Of a DNA stretch of 47,174 nt, positions 39,945-47,174 are shown in pieces (position 1 is the first letter of the stretch; every line of letters starts with the position of its first letter). The notes below the pieces were generated by a model. That model was not told the DNA's origin, did not search any database, and saw only the letters and a list, made by a program, of their open reading frames with translations. Both the position numbers and the translations under genes were made by a program. This stretch comes from Actinopolymorpha sp. NPDC004070 (GTDB taxonomy: Bacteria > Actinomycetota > Actinomycetes > Propionibacteriales > Actinopolymorphaceae): contig NZ_JBEXMJ010000003.1 of NCBI RefSeq assembly GCF_040610475.1, positions 477,744-524,917 of the forward strand. Direction: 5' to 3'.

Positions 39945-42677
39945 GTGGCCGCCCGACTCAGAGCAGCCCTGACCATTGCGGCGGCGGTGCTCGTGCCGAT
40001 GTCCGGAGCGGTCCCGGTGGTCTCGGCGGTGTCCGCGGGTGCCGCCGGGTCCCGAGCGGTCGCCGACTCGGCTTCGGCCGAGGTGCCGAGGGTGTGGCCG
40101 ACCCCTCAGCAGGAGACGTCCCGGGACGACGGGTTCACGCTGACGAGCACCGTGGGCCTGGTCCGTGGGAGTACGACGGACCCCGCCGCCGAGAAGGTGG
40201 TCAGGGACACGCTCACCCGAGCGGGCGTCACGGACATCGTGGCCACCGACGGGGACGACCCGCGTACGCCGGTGACGGTGTGGCTCGGCGGCGGCAAGGA
40301 CGTCCTGACGGCGCTGGGAGTCGACGGACCGTCGGGGCTGCCCGCCGAGGGCTACGTGCTCGCGGCCGGGCGTACTCCCGACGACCGCTCACACGTCGTG
40401 CTGGACGGCGTCGACGCGGACGGCACCTACTACGCCGCCCAGAGCCTCCGCCAGCTGGTGCGACCACAGGCCGGTCCCGACGCGCTGCCCGGCGTGTCGA
40501 TCCGGGACTGGCCGAGCATGCGCTACCGCGGCTCGATCGAGGGTTTCTACGGAACGCCCTACACCCAGGCGGACCGGCTCGACCACGTGGACTACCTCGG
40601 CGCGCACAAGATGAACACCTACGAGTACGCGCCGAAGGACGACCCGTTCCACCGCGAACGCTGGCGCGACCCCTACCCCGCGGACAAACTCGCCGAGCTC
40701 GGCACGCTGGTCGACCGCGCGCGCCAGAACCACGTCGACTTCACCTTCGCGCTGTCGCCGGGGCTGTCGATCTGTTACTCCTCCAAGGCCGACCTCGACG
40801 CGCTGCTGGCGAAGTTCGACGCGATCTACGCGCTCGGTGGCCGGTCGTTCAACGTGCCGCTGGACGACATCGACTACAACAGCTGGCACTGCGACGAGGA
40901 TCCGGCGAAGTTCGGGACCGGCGCCGCGGGCGCGGGCAAGGCTCAGGCGTACCTCCTCAACCGCGTGCAAGCCTGGGTTGACAGCAAGGGTGACGTGGGG
41001 CCGCTGCAGATGGTGCCGACGGAGTACTACAACACCACCGAGTCGCCGTACAAGAAGGCCATCCGCGACAACCTCGACCCACACGTCGTCGTGCACTGGA
41101 CGGGTGTGGGGGTGGTGCCGACCACGATCACCAACGCCCAGGCCGCCGCGGCCAGGAAGGTGTTCGGTCACCAGGTCCTGGTCTGGGACAACTACCCGGT
41201 CAACGACTACATCGCAGGTCGCCTCCCGCTCGGCGCCTACACCGGACGTGAGCGCGGACTGTCCGAGAATGTCGTCGGCGTCATCTCCAACCCGTCGAAC
41301 CAGGCCGCGACGAGCAAGCTCGCGTTGTTCTCCTTCGCCGACTTCTCCTGGCACGACGCGACGTTCGACGACCGGGCGGCGTGGGAGACCGCGTTGAAGG
41401 AACTCGCCGGCGGGGACGCCGCCACGGCGGCGGCGCTGCGGGTGTTCGCGGACGTGTCGACCTACGACGGGACGCTGCACAAGACGCAGGCCCCCGAGCT
41501 GCGCCAGCGGATCGGCACGTTCTGGTCCCTCTGGGAGGCCGGCGACCGCGGTGCGGCGATCGCGGGCTTGCGGGCGTATGTGAAGTCCCTCGGACAGGCG
41601 CCGGGGGCGATCCGCGCCGGGGTGACGGATCCGCGGTTCGTGCCCGAGGCGGCCGCCTGGCTGGACGCGACGCAGCTGTGGGCACAGGCCGGGCTCACGG
41701 CGCTGGACATGCTCGAGGCCCAGGAGGCCGGCGACGGCGCACGGGCCTGGCGGGAACGGCAGCGGATCGCGCCCCTGATCGCGCGGGCGAAAGCGATCCG
41801 GGACTCCAGGGCTCCGCACGACAGCACCTACCCGCGGATCGCCGACGGCGTGCTGGACAGGTTCATCGCCGACACCGAGGGGGCCAACGACACGTGGCTC
41901 GGGCTGACGAGGACCCGGCCCGTGCCGACGACCACGCTCGGGACCTACGCCGACAACGCCCCTGACCGCATGGTCGACAGCGACCCCGGCACGTTCTACT
42001 GGACCGACGGACCGCCCTCGCCCGGCGACTCGGTGGGGGTCGACCTCGGCGCGGTGCACCAGATCGGCGACATCGCCCTGCTGATGTCGAAGTCGGGAAG
42101 CCCGAACGACTACATCCACGCCGGCGCGCTGGAGTACTCCGCCGACGGGCAGTCGTGGACGGCGCTCGCGACGGGGACCACCGCGGAGGTACGCGCGAGC
42201 GCGCCGGCGGGGACGACCGCGAGGTACGTCCGCTACCGGGTCACCGGCGGCAACGACGGCTTCTGGCTGGTGGTCCGCGAGTTCTCGGTCGAGGTACGCG
42301 ACTCCCACGACGTCACGTACTCGGTCTCGGGAGGACCGGCACCCGGTGACGGCTCGTCGCTTCGTGCCGCTGCCGACGGCACCGTCGACACGTGGTACCG
42401 CGCGGCGCCGGCCCCGGACGACGGTGACGCACTGGTGGTGACGGCGTCGAGGAGCAGACCGCTGGCAAGCCTCGTCGTCCTGACGTCCTCGGATGCTCGG
42501 GCGACGGTTCAGGTGCGCGACGGCTCGCGGCGCTGGCGCACGGTGGGCACGCTGGCGCCGGACTTCACCGAGCTCTCCGCGGGCGGGCAGGAGACCAACG
42601 CGGTCCGGTTGGTGTGGGCGCAGGGCTCCCCGCCGCCCGAGGTGGCCGAGGTCGTCTTCCGGTACGCCCGCGGATAG
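39945..42677 (+). CDS. Secreted GH84-family beta-N-acetylglucosaminidase (hyaluronidase/O-GlcNAcase type)
   Basis: 910 residues from a GTG preceded by GAGGAG. Signal peptide about 1-40; then a GH20b-like N-terminal domain (VWPTPQQETSRDDGFTLTS to about 185). The GH84 barrel opens SMRYRGSIEGFYGTPYTQADR and has MNTYEYAPKDDPFHRERW, FTFALSPGLSICY and the catalytic Asp pair in VPLDDIDYNSWH (about 307-308). The helical linker runs to about 640, followed by an F5/8-type C (discoidin) domain including APDRMVDSDPGTFYWTDG and RYVRYRVTGGNDGFWLVVREFSVEV. It releases GlcNAc from glycans outside the cell by substrate-assisted catalysis. Confidence 0.9.
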   Translation: MAARLRAALTIAAAVLVPMSGAVPVVSAVSAGAAGSRAVADSASAEVPRVWPTPQQETSRDDGFTLTSTVGLVRGSTTDPAAEKVVRDTLTRAGVTDIVATDGDDPRTPVTVWLGGGKDVLTALGVDGPSGLPAEGYVLAAGRTPDDRSHVVLDGVDADGTYYAAQSLRQLVRPQAGPDALPGVSIRDWPSMRYRGSIEGFYGTPYTQADRLDHVDYLGAHKMNTYEYAPKDDPFHRERWRDPYPADKLAELGTLVDRARQNHVDFTFALSPGLSICYSSKADLDALLAKFDAIYALGGRSFNVPLDDIDYNSWHCDEDPAKFGTGAAGAGKAQAYLLNRVQAWVDSKGDVGPLQMVPTEYYNTTESPYKKAIRDNLDPHVVVHWTGVGVVPTTITNAQAAAARKVFGHQVLVWDNYPVNDYIAGRLPLGAYTGRERGLSENVVGVISNPSNQAATSKLALFSFADFSWHDATFDDRAAWETALKELAGGDAATAAALRVFADVSTYDGTLHKTQAPELRQRIGTFWSLWEAGDRGAAIAGLRAYVKSLGQAPGAIRAGVTDPRFVPEAAAWLDATQLWAQAGLTALDMLEAQEAGDGARAWRERQRIAPLIARAKAIRDSRAPHDSTYPRIADGVLDRFIADTEGANDTWLGLTRTRPVPTTTLGTYADNAPDRMVDSDPGTFYWTDGPPSPGDSVGVDLGAVHQIGDIALLMSKSGSPNDYIHAGALEYSADGQSWTALATGTTAEVRASAPAGTTARYVRYRVTGGNDGFWLVVREFSVEVRDSHDVTYSVSGGPAPGDGSSLRAAADGTVDTWYRAAPAPDDGDALVVTASRSRPLASLVVLTSSDARATVQVRDGSRRWRTVGTLAPDFTELSAGGQETNAVRLVWAQGSPPPEVAEVVFRYARG

Positions 42678-42690
42678 CCACGACCCGGAC

Positions 42691-42873
42691 CCCCGGCTGC
42701 GTACGCTTCGCAGGCAGGTGCACACGCTCGACCACGAGTGTCGTACGAACGTGCCGTACTGGACCGGCGTCGATCTCGAAGACCACGTGATGCGGGCGGC
42801 CGACGGACAGGTCAAGCTGATCGACCTGTTCGTGGCCGGCGGCGGCGCCTGCCGGGAAGCAGGGGCCACCTGA
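42691..42873 (+). pseudogene. Possible kinase-like gene remnant
   Basis: A frame ending at 42873 reads TGVDLEDHVMRAADGQVKLI then DLFVAGG, which recalls the catalytic-loop/DFG region of an APH- or protein-kinase-like fold (xDLxxxNVMxxxDGxxxLIDLF). Upstream the frame dissolves into the end of the GH84 gene, and no start or ribosome site is visible. It lies just before a complete APH-fold gene. Weak evidence. Confidence 0.3.
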
Positions 42874-42947
42874 TCGGCGAGCGAAAGGTCAGGTTGACAG
42901 CCGCTTCGGCACTCTCGTGTCCCATTGCCGTGAGGAGGACTCAGCTG

Positions 42948-43931
42948 GTGGAGAAGTCCGAGATCGACCAGGCGCTGGTGCGCTCGCTGTTGCGCGAGCA
43001 GCATCCCGACCTTGCCGGGTTGGAACTCCGCCAGGTTTCCGGCGGATGGGACAACCAGCTGTGGCGGCTGGGGGACGAGCTTGCCGTGCGCCTGCCGCGC
43101 ACGCCGCGTGCTCCGGCACTCCTCCAGAAGGAGGCGCGATGGTTGCCCGTCCTGGCACCGGGCTTCCCGTTGCCCGTGCCGGTTCCGGTTCGAGTCGGCG
43201 AACCGTCCGCGCGCTTCCCAAGACCGTGGATGGTGACGCGCTGGGTGCCGGGCGAGCCGGCGGACCGCGTACCGATCAGTCGGGGCGCCCACGCGGCGCA
43301 GACACTGGCGGCCTTCCTCAGGACCCTCCACGCGGGTGCGCCGGCCGAGGCGCCGGCGAACCCGAAGCGCGGCGTACCGCTCGGCGCGGTCGCGGACGAG
43401 TTCGACCAGAAGCTCGGCGCTGTCGGCTCCGGCAACCTGCGTGACGAGGCCCGAACCGTCTGGAACGACGGCGTCACAGCTTCGGGCTGGGACGCCCCGC
43501 CGGTGTGGATCCACGGTGACCTGCACCCGGCGAACGTCGTCACCTCCGACGGCACGCTGTCCGGCGTACTCGACTTCGGTGAACTCTGTGCCGGTGACCC
43601 GGCGACCGACCTCGCCGCCGCGTGGCTTCTACTTCCGGCGGGACATCCGGCGGGATATCCGGCGGACACCGTCTCGCACTTCTTCGACTCGTACGCGATC
43701 GCCGACGACGCGACGGTGCGGCGCGCACGTGCCTGGGCCGTCCTCCGTAGCGTCTCACTGATCGGGATCGGCCAGGCGGCAGAGCGCGGCCTGCCCGGCG
43801 GTCAGCCGACCTGGGGAGCCGCCGGCCGGGCCGCCCTCGACCGCGTCCTGGCATCCGGTCGACGGCCGATCCACTGCGTGCCGAGACACGAGCACGGCCG
43901 GTACCGGCAGGGCGGCGGTGGGCCTCGTTGA
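42948..43931 (+). CDS. APH-fold phosphotransferase
   Basis: 327 residues from a GTG at 42948 with AGGAGG upstream. The ATP-site start is SGGWDNQLWRLGDELAVRLPR, the catalytic loop WIHGDLHPANVV and the metal motif VLDFGELCAGDPATDLA, all intact. Later HPAGYPADTVSHFFDSY is encoded by three 12-base repeats (43635-43670). This subgroup resembles putative antibiotic or small-metabolite kinases of actinobacteria; substrate unknown. It is not closely related to the APH-fold gene at the left end. Confidence 0.87.
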   Translation: MEKSEIDQALVRSLLREQHPDLAGLELRQVSGGWDNQLWRLGDELAVRLPRTPRAPALLQKEARWLPVLAPGFPLPVPVPVRVGEPSARFPRPWMVTRWVPGEPADRVPISRGAHAAQTLAAFLRTLHAGAPAEAPANPKRGVPLGAVADEFDQKLGAVGSGNLRDEARTVWNDGVTASGWDAPPVWIHGDLHPANVVTSDGTLSGVLDFGELCAGDPATDLAAAWLLLPAGHPAGYPADTVSHFFDSYAIADDATVRRARAWAVLRSVSLIGIGQAAERGLPGGQPTWGAAGRAALDRVLASGRRPIHCVPRHEHGRYRQGGGGPR

Positions 43932-43957
43932 CACTGAAATCGGGGCGCGGATAGCGT
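43928..43957 (+). promoter_or_regulatory. Sigma-70-type promoter of the PhyH-epimerase-dehydratase operon
   Basis: TTGACA (43928-43933), an 18-base spacer, and TAGCGT (43952-43957). The -35 box overlaps the last codon and stop of the APH-fold gene. Transcription would start near 43964, leaving a leader of roughly 100 bases before the ATG at 44062. Both hexamers fit the actinobacterial housekeeping consensus (TTGACA, TAnnnT). Confidence 0.65.
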
Positions 43958-44061
43958 CGCAACCTGACCTTGCGTGCTGTCCGCCCACTGCCGTGCCGAT
44001 GTGCGCAGAGCTCCACCATGTTCGTCGACGTTGCCGTTCGGGCGGCCAAAAGGGGAAAGAG

Positions 44062-44829
44062 ATGCTGGACACGTTCCAGGAGCAGGGGTACGCCGTCTTC
44101 CCGGACTTCCTCGGCAAGGAGGAGATCGACACGTTGAAGGCGGCCGTCGACCAGCACGCGTCGGCCAGGCCGCAGCTCAACGCGTACGAGAACGAGCAGA
44201 TCGGCGCGCTCACCTGGCATCCGCGCGCACTCGAGCAGGTGGACAAGGTGATGGGCGGCGAGCGGTACGTCTTCCACCACATTCACGCCGCGCGGCACGA
44301 CGCCGGTACGAGGGGCGTGGCCTGGCACCAGGACTACGAGCAGTACCCCCAGACCAACCGTTCGCACCTCATGGTGCACGTGTTCTTCTACCTCAACGGG
44401 CTCAACGGCACGATCGGCGACCTGCTCCTGGTGCCCGGCTCGCAGCACCACGCCGTGGAGAGCAACGCGCTGACGTTCCTCGGTGACTCCGACCTGCCGG
44501 GATCGATCACCGTCGACGACGTCTCGCCCGGCTCGATGCTGATCGTGCACTCGGGGATGTGGCACGCCCGTCGCGCGAAGCCCGGTGGCGAGGACAGCCC
44601 GCGCTTCTTCATCGACATGTCGTTCTGCCAGTCCGGCGTGAAGTGGCCGTCGTACGGACGGGGGGAGGGCATGCTCGCCGACCTGCGGGCACGGCACGAG
44701 GCCGACGGCGGCACGCGGTCCTGGCTCTTCGACGAGGAGCAGTTCTTCGACGGTCCCCGGGCGCGCAAGGTGAGCAGGGATCTGCAGGGCAGCGTCATCC
44801 TCGACCTTCCGCAGTGGCAGAACTCGTGA
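44062..44829 (+). CDS. Phytanoyl-CoA dioxygenase (PhyH) family protein
   Basis: 255 residues from the ATG at 44062 (GGGGAAAGAG upstream). Opening FQEQGYAVFPDFLGKEEID is typical. The iron-binding HxD is in VAWHQDYEQYPQTNRSH, the distal His in VHSGMWHARRAKPGG and a co-substrate Arg in SPRFFIDMSF. The final KVSRDLQGSVILDLPQWQ resembles the C-terminus seen in sugar- or lipid-associated PhyH proteins. First gene of a three-gene operon; its stop overlaps the epimerase GTG by four bases. Confidence 0.9.
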   Translation: MLDTFQEQGYAVFPDFLGKEEIDTLKAAVDQHASARPQLNAYENEQIGALTWHPRALEQVDKVMGGERYVFHHIHAARHDAGTRGVAWHQDYEQYPQTNRSHLMVHVFFYLNGLNGTIGDLLLVPGSQHHAVESNALTFLGDSDLPGSITVDDVSPGSMLIVHSGMWHARRAKPGGEDSPRFFIDMSFCQSGVKWPSYGRGEGMLADLRARHEADGGTRSWLFDEEQFFDGPRARKVSRDLQGSVILDLPQWQNS

Positions 44830-45773
44830 GGCTGCTCGTCACCGGTGCCACCGGCAAGGTCGGCCGGGCCCTCGTCGGGCGCCTCCAGGGCACGTGCGAG
44901 ATCCGCGCGCTGTGCCACAACCGGAGCCTCGACGTCGACGGCGTCGAGTCGGTCTTCGGGTCGATCGCCGACCGGGATGCCGTACGCCGGGCCATGGCGG
45001 GCGTCACCCACGTCGTCCATCTGGCGACGTGCAAGGAGACGCCCGACGAGATCATGGACGTGGCCGTCAAGGGACTGTTCTGGCTGCTGGAGGAGGCGCG
45101 GGAGAGCCCGACGTTCGAGCGCTTCGTCCTCATCGGCGGTGACGCGGCCGTCGGCCACTTCGTCTACAAGCATCCGGTGCCGGTGACCGAGACGCAAGGG
45201 CACACGGCGTACGAGGGGTGCTACGCGCTGTCGAAGGTGCTCGAGGAGGTCATGGTCGAGCAGTACCAGATCGCGTACGGCCTGAAATCCACCTGCCTGC
45301 GGGCGCCCTGGATCATGGACCGGGACGACTTCAGGTACTCCCTGTCGTTCGGCACCGACCAGTTCGGTGGGCCGCCGTGGCGCGAGCTGGTGGACGGTGA
45401 CGTCCCGGACGGCGCGGTTCCCCTTGCACTGGACGCCGACGGGCGTCCGTTGAAGCGCAACTTCGTCCACGTCAGCGACCTGGTCGAGGCGATCGCCGTC
45501 GCGTTGGACCACCCGGCCGCGTTGGGCGAGACCTTCAACGTCTGCATGGACGAGCCGGTCGACTACCAGCAGGTGGCGGACCATCTCGCCAGGACGCGTG
45601 GCCTGCCGGTCGTGAAGGTGCCGACGTCGTTCCACTCGACCTGGCTGGACAACGCCAAGGCGAAGTTCCTGCTCGGCTGGAAGCCGAAGTACGACACCGA
45701 ACGCCTGATCGACGAGGCCTGGGACTACCAGCGAAGCCCCGACGACCCGCGCATCGTCTGGTACCCGGGATAG
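44826..45773 (+). CDS. NAD-dependent epimerase/dehydratase (extended SDR)
   Basis: 315 residues from a GTG at 44826 (GTGA overlap). Rossmann motif LLVTGATGKVGRAL, then FGSIADRDAVRRAM, HVVHLATCKET and the active-site YxxxK in EGCYALSKVLEEV, with a candidate catalytic residue in FVLIGGDAAVG where Ser/Thr is usual. RNFVHVSDLVEAIAVAL, FNVCMDEPVDYQQVA and FLLGWKPKY are standard for nucleotide-sugar or sugar epimerases/dehydrogenases. Probably oxidises or epimerises a sugar upstream of the galactonate dehydratase. Confidence 0.87.
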   Translation: MRLLVTGATGKVGRALVGRLQGTCEIRALCHNRSLDVDGVESVFGSIADRDAVRRAMAGVTHVVHLATCKETPDEIMDVAVKGLFWLLEEARESPTFERFVLIGGDAAVGHFVYKHPVPVTETQGHTAYEGCYALSKVLEEVMVEQYQIAYGLKSTCLRAPWIMDRDDFRYSLSFGTDQFGGPPWRELVDGDVPDGAVPLALDADGRPLKRNFVHVSDLVEAIAVALDHPAALGETFNVCMDEPVDYQQVADHLARTRGLPVVKVPTSFHSTWLDNAKAKFLLGWKPKYDTERLIDEAWDYQRSPDDPRIVWYPG

Positions 45774-45810
45774 ACCGTGGAGCCGGCTGTGACGAGTGCT
45801 CGGTGAGCCG

Positions 45811-46959
45811 ATGAAGATCGCCAGGATCGAGACGTTTCTCGTTCCACCGCGGTGGTTGTTCGTCCGGGTGGAGACCGACGACGGAGTGGTCGGCTGGGGC
45901 GAGCCGGTGCTGGAGGGACGAGCCGGCACCGTGCGCGCGGCGGTGCACGAGCTGGCCGAACTCCTCGACGGCGCGGATCCGCTGCGGATCGAGGACAACT
46001 GGCAGGTGCTCACCAAGGGCGCCTTCTACCGCGGCGGCCCGATCCTGGCCAGTGCGGTCGCCGGCCTCGACCAGGCGCTGTGGGACATCGCCGGAAAGGT
46101 ACGCGGGGCGGCGGTTCACGAACTCCTCGGCGGTCCGGTCCGGGAACGGGTCCGGATGTACGGCTGGGTGGCCGGTGACGAGCCGAGCGCCATCGCGGAC
46201 AGCGCGGGCCGGGCGGTCGCCGGCGGCCTCACGGCGGTGAAGTTGCTCGGGTGTCCGGGCACTCTCGGCCCCATCGACACACCCGCGCAGACCGACCTTC
46301 TCCTGCGGCGGGTGGCGGCGGTCCGCGACGTCCTCGGACCCGATCGCGATCTGGCGATCGACTTCCACGGCAGGTTCTCACCCGCGATGGCCCGCCGCGT
46401 CCTCCCGCTGCTGGAGCCGTTCGAGCCGCTGTTCGTCGAGGAGCCGGTGCTGCCGGAGTTCGGCCACCTGCTGCCGGAGATCGTGGCCTGCACCAGCATT
46501 CCGATCGCGACCGGCGAACGCCTCTTCTCCCGCGGCGACTTTCTCCCCGCTCTCCAGGCAGGCATCGCCGTCGCGCAGCCGGACCTGTCCCACGCGGGTG
46601 GGATCTCCGAGGTACGCCGGATCGCCGTGGTGGCCGAGACGTTCGGGGCGTCGCTGGCTCCGCACTGTCCACTCGGTCCGCTCGCGCTGGCCTCGTCGCT
46701 GCAGGTCGATCTCGCCACTCCCAACTTCCTCATCCAGGAACAGGCGCTCGGCCTGGAGGCCGACGGCGGGCCGCGGGTGCTGGCCGGGCTGGTCGACGAG
46801 CAGCCGTTCACGCTGGTGGACGGTCACCTGCTTAGGCCGCGTGGTCCCGGGCTCGGTGTCCAGGTGGACGAGCAGGCGGTACGCCGGGCCGCGGAGATCG
46901 GGCACAGCTATCGGATCACACCGTGGCGCCACCCCGACGGGTCGCTCGCCGAACTCTGA
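45811..46959 (+). CDS. dgoD: D-galactonate dehydratase
   Basis: 382 residues, the same length as E. coli DgoD, and colinear with it: IARIETFLVPPRWLFVRVET, DDGVVGWGEPVLEGRA, GAFYRGGPILASAVAGLDQALWD, LAIDFHGR, LFVEEPVLPE, IATGERLFSRGDF, AQPDLSHAGGISE, SLAPHCPLGPLALA and FLIQEQALG. The residues align by number with the enolase-superfamily enzyme: Asp183, His185, Glu209, Glu235, His285 and Glu310. It dehydrates D-galactonate to 2-keto-3-deoxy-galactonate. ATG at 45811 lies 37 bases after the epimerase stop, so it is probably in the same operon. No KDGal kinase or aldolase follows within the window. Confidence 0.88.
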   Translation: MKIARIETFLVPPRWLFVRVETDDGVVGWGEPVLEGRAGTVRAAVHELAELLDGADPLRIEDNWQVLTKGAFYRGGPILASAVAGLDQALWDIAGKVRGAAVHELLGGPVRERVRMYGWVAGDEPSAIADSAGRAVAGGLTAVKLLGCPGTLGPIDTPAQTDLLLRRVAAVRDVLGPDRDLAIDFHGRFSPAMARRVLPLLEPFEPLFVEEPVLPEFGHLLPEIVACTSIPIATGERLFSRGDFLPALQAGIAVAQPDLSHAGGISEVRRIAVVAETFGASLAPHCPLGPLALASSLQVDLATPNFLIQEQALGLEADGGPRVLAGLVDEQPFTLVDGHLLRPRGPGLGVQVDEQAVRRAAEIGHSYRITPWRHPDGSLAEL

Positions 46960-46979
46960 ACCCTGCTTGGGGGTAGAGC

Positions 46980-47093
46980 GTTCCGGGGAAGCCCCTGCAC
47001 CAGAAGAGTCACCAGCACGCAGCCGAGAGCGACCACCACCAGGTCGTCGCGCCGTGACAGGCTCGACAGAGCTGCCTGACTAAGCCCGAATCC
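46980..47093 (-). pseudogene. Remnant of a CPA1-type Na+/H+ antiporter C-terminus
   Basis: A minus-strand stretch reads GGFGLSQAALSSLSRRDDLV then VVALGCVLVTLLVQGLP. This matches the last membrane helices of NhaP/CPA1 antiporters (GLRGAVSLALAL...RDLIVxxxxxVVLVTLLVQGL) with degraded first half. No antiporter sequence lies on either side within the window, so it is a scrap. It also converges on the dgoD gene. Confidence 0.4.
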
Positions 47094-47174
47094 ACCGATG
47101 GGCTGTAGGTGATCGTTTCCGGATCGCCTTGTGGGCAAGGTTCGGTCGGGGGCAGGGGCTTTCGCCTGGTCTGG

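Noticed and set aside
42894..42920. TTGACA before the APH-fold gene at 42948 as a promoter
   Set aside because: The -35 box is good but no TAnnnT lies 16-19 bases downstream.
40389..43526. 1045-codon minus-strand frame opposite the GH84 gene
   Set aside because: Shadow frame; the plus-strand product has a signal peptide, the catalytic Asp pair and a discoidin domain.

Overview
The window is about 47 kb of very GC-rich DNA with GTG starts, near-complete G/C in third codon positions, 4-base ATGA/GTGA gene overlaps and strong AGGAGG-type ribosome sites. It carries a 13E12-type HNH nuclease, a free-standing MraY and a MecA_N-type penicillin-binding protein. Together these point to a soil or plant-associated actinobacterium, perhaps near Kribbella or Actinopolymorpha; the genus is a guess. 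I see no rRNA, tRNA, CRISPR array, insertion sequence or phage module.

Layout. (1) 1-2600: end of an HNH nuclease, then a YjbR-like protein translationally coupled to an APH-fold kinase. (2) 2729-12258: two phytanoyl-CoA dioxygenase-family genes (+) converge on a tightly overlapping seven-gene minus-strand operon. In transcription order it encodes two glycoside hydrolases, an amidohydrolase, a DapA-family lyase, an SDR, a PIG-L deacetylase and a mandelate-racemase-family dehydratase. This looks like a glycan/sugar-acid catabolic line, but several enzymes lack canonical catalytic residues. (3) 12470-25900: housekeeping and envelope genes (PBP, polysaccharide deacetylase, glycosyltransferase, DMT-type exporter, VOC, GNAT, hydrolase) mixed with gene remnants: a DAPG-hydrolase-like fragment, a glycosyltransferase reduced to its two ends, and VOC and nucleotidyltransferase scraps. 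(4) 26113-36614: a tandem duplication, repeat distance about 5.3 kb. Each copy is a three-gene minus-strand cassette: ABC ATPase, ABC-2 permease with an unusual extracytoplasmic tail, and a 916-residue secreted beta-propeller/phosphoesterase. Each copy ends in its own long GC palindrome and starts after a shared 28-bp element. (5) 36823-46959: a secreted GH76 protein, a cupin, a divergent MraY paralogue, a secreted GH84 enzyme, an APH-fold kinase, and a second sugar-acid module (PhyH, epimerase, D-galactonate dehydratase) behind a clear TTGACA-N18-TAGCGT promoter. An antiporter scrap lies near the right end.

Two loci therefore pair PhyH-family oxygenases with enolase-superfamily acid-sugar dehydratases and short-chain or epimerase-type oxidoreductases, and secreted glycosidases sit beside them, which suggests scavenging of complex glycans. 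The best candidates for something undescribed are the duplicated ABC/phosphoesterase cassette and the seven-gene operon with its atypical SDR and DapA proteins.
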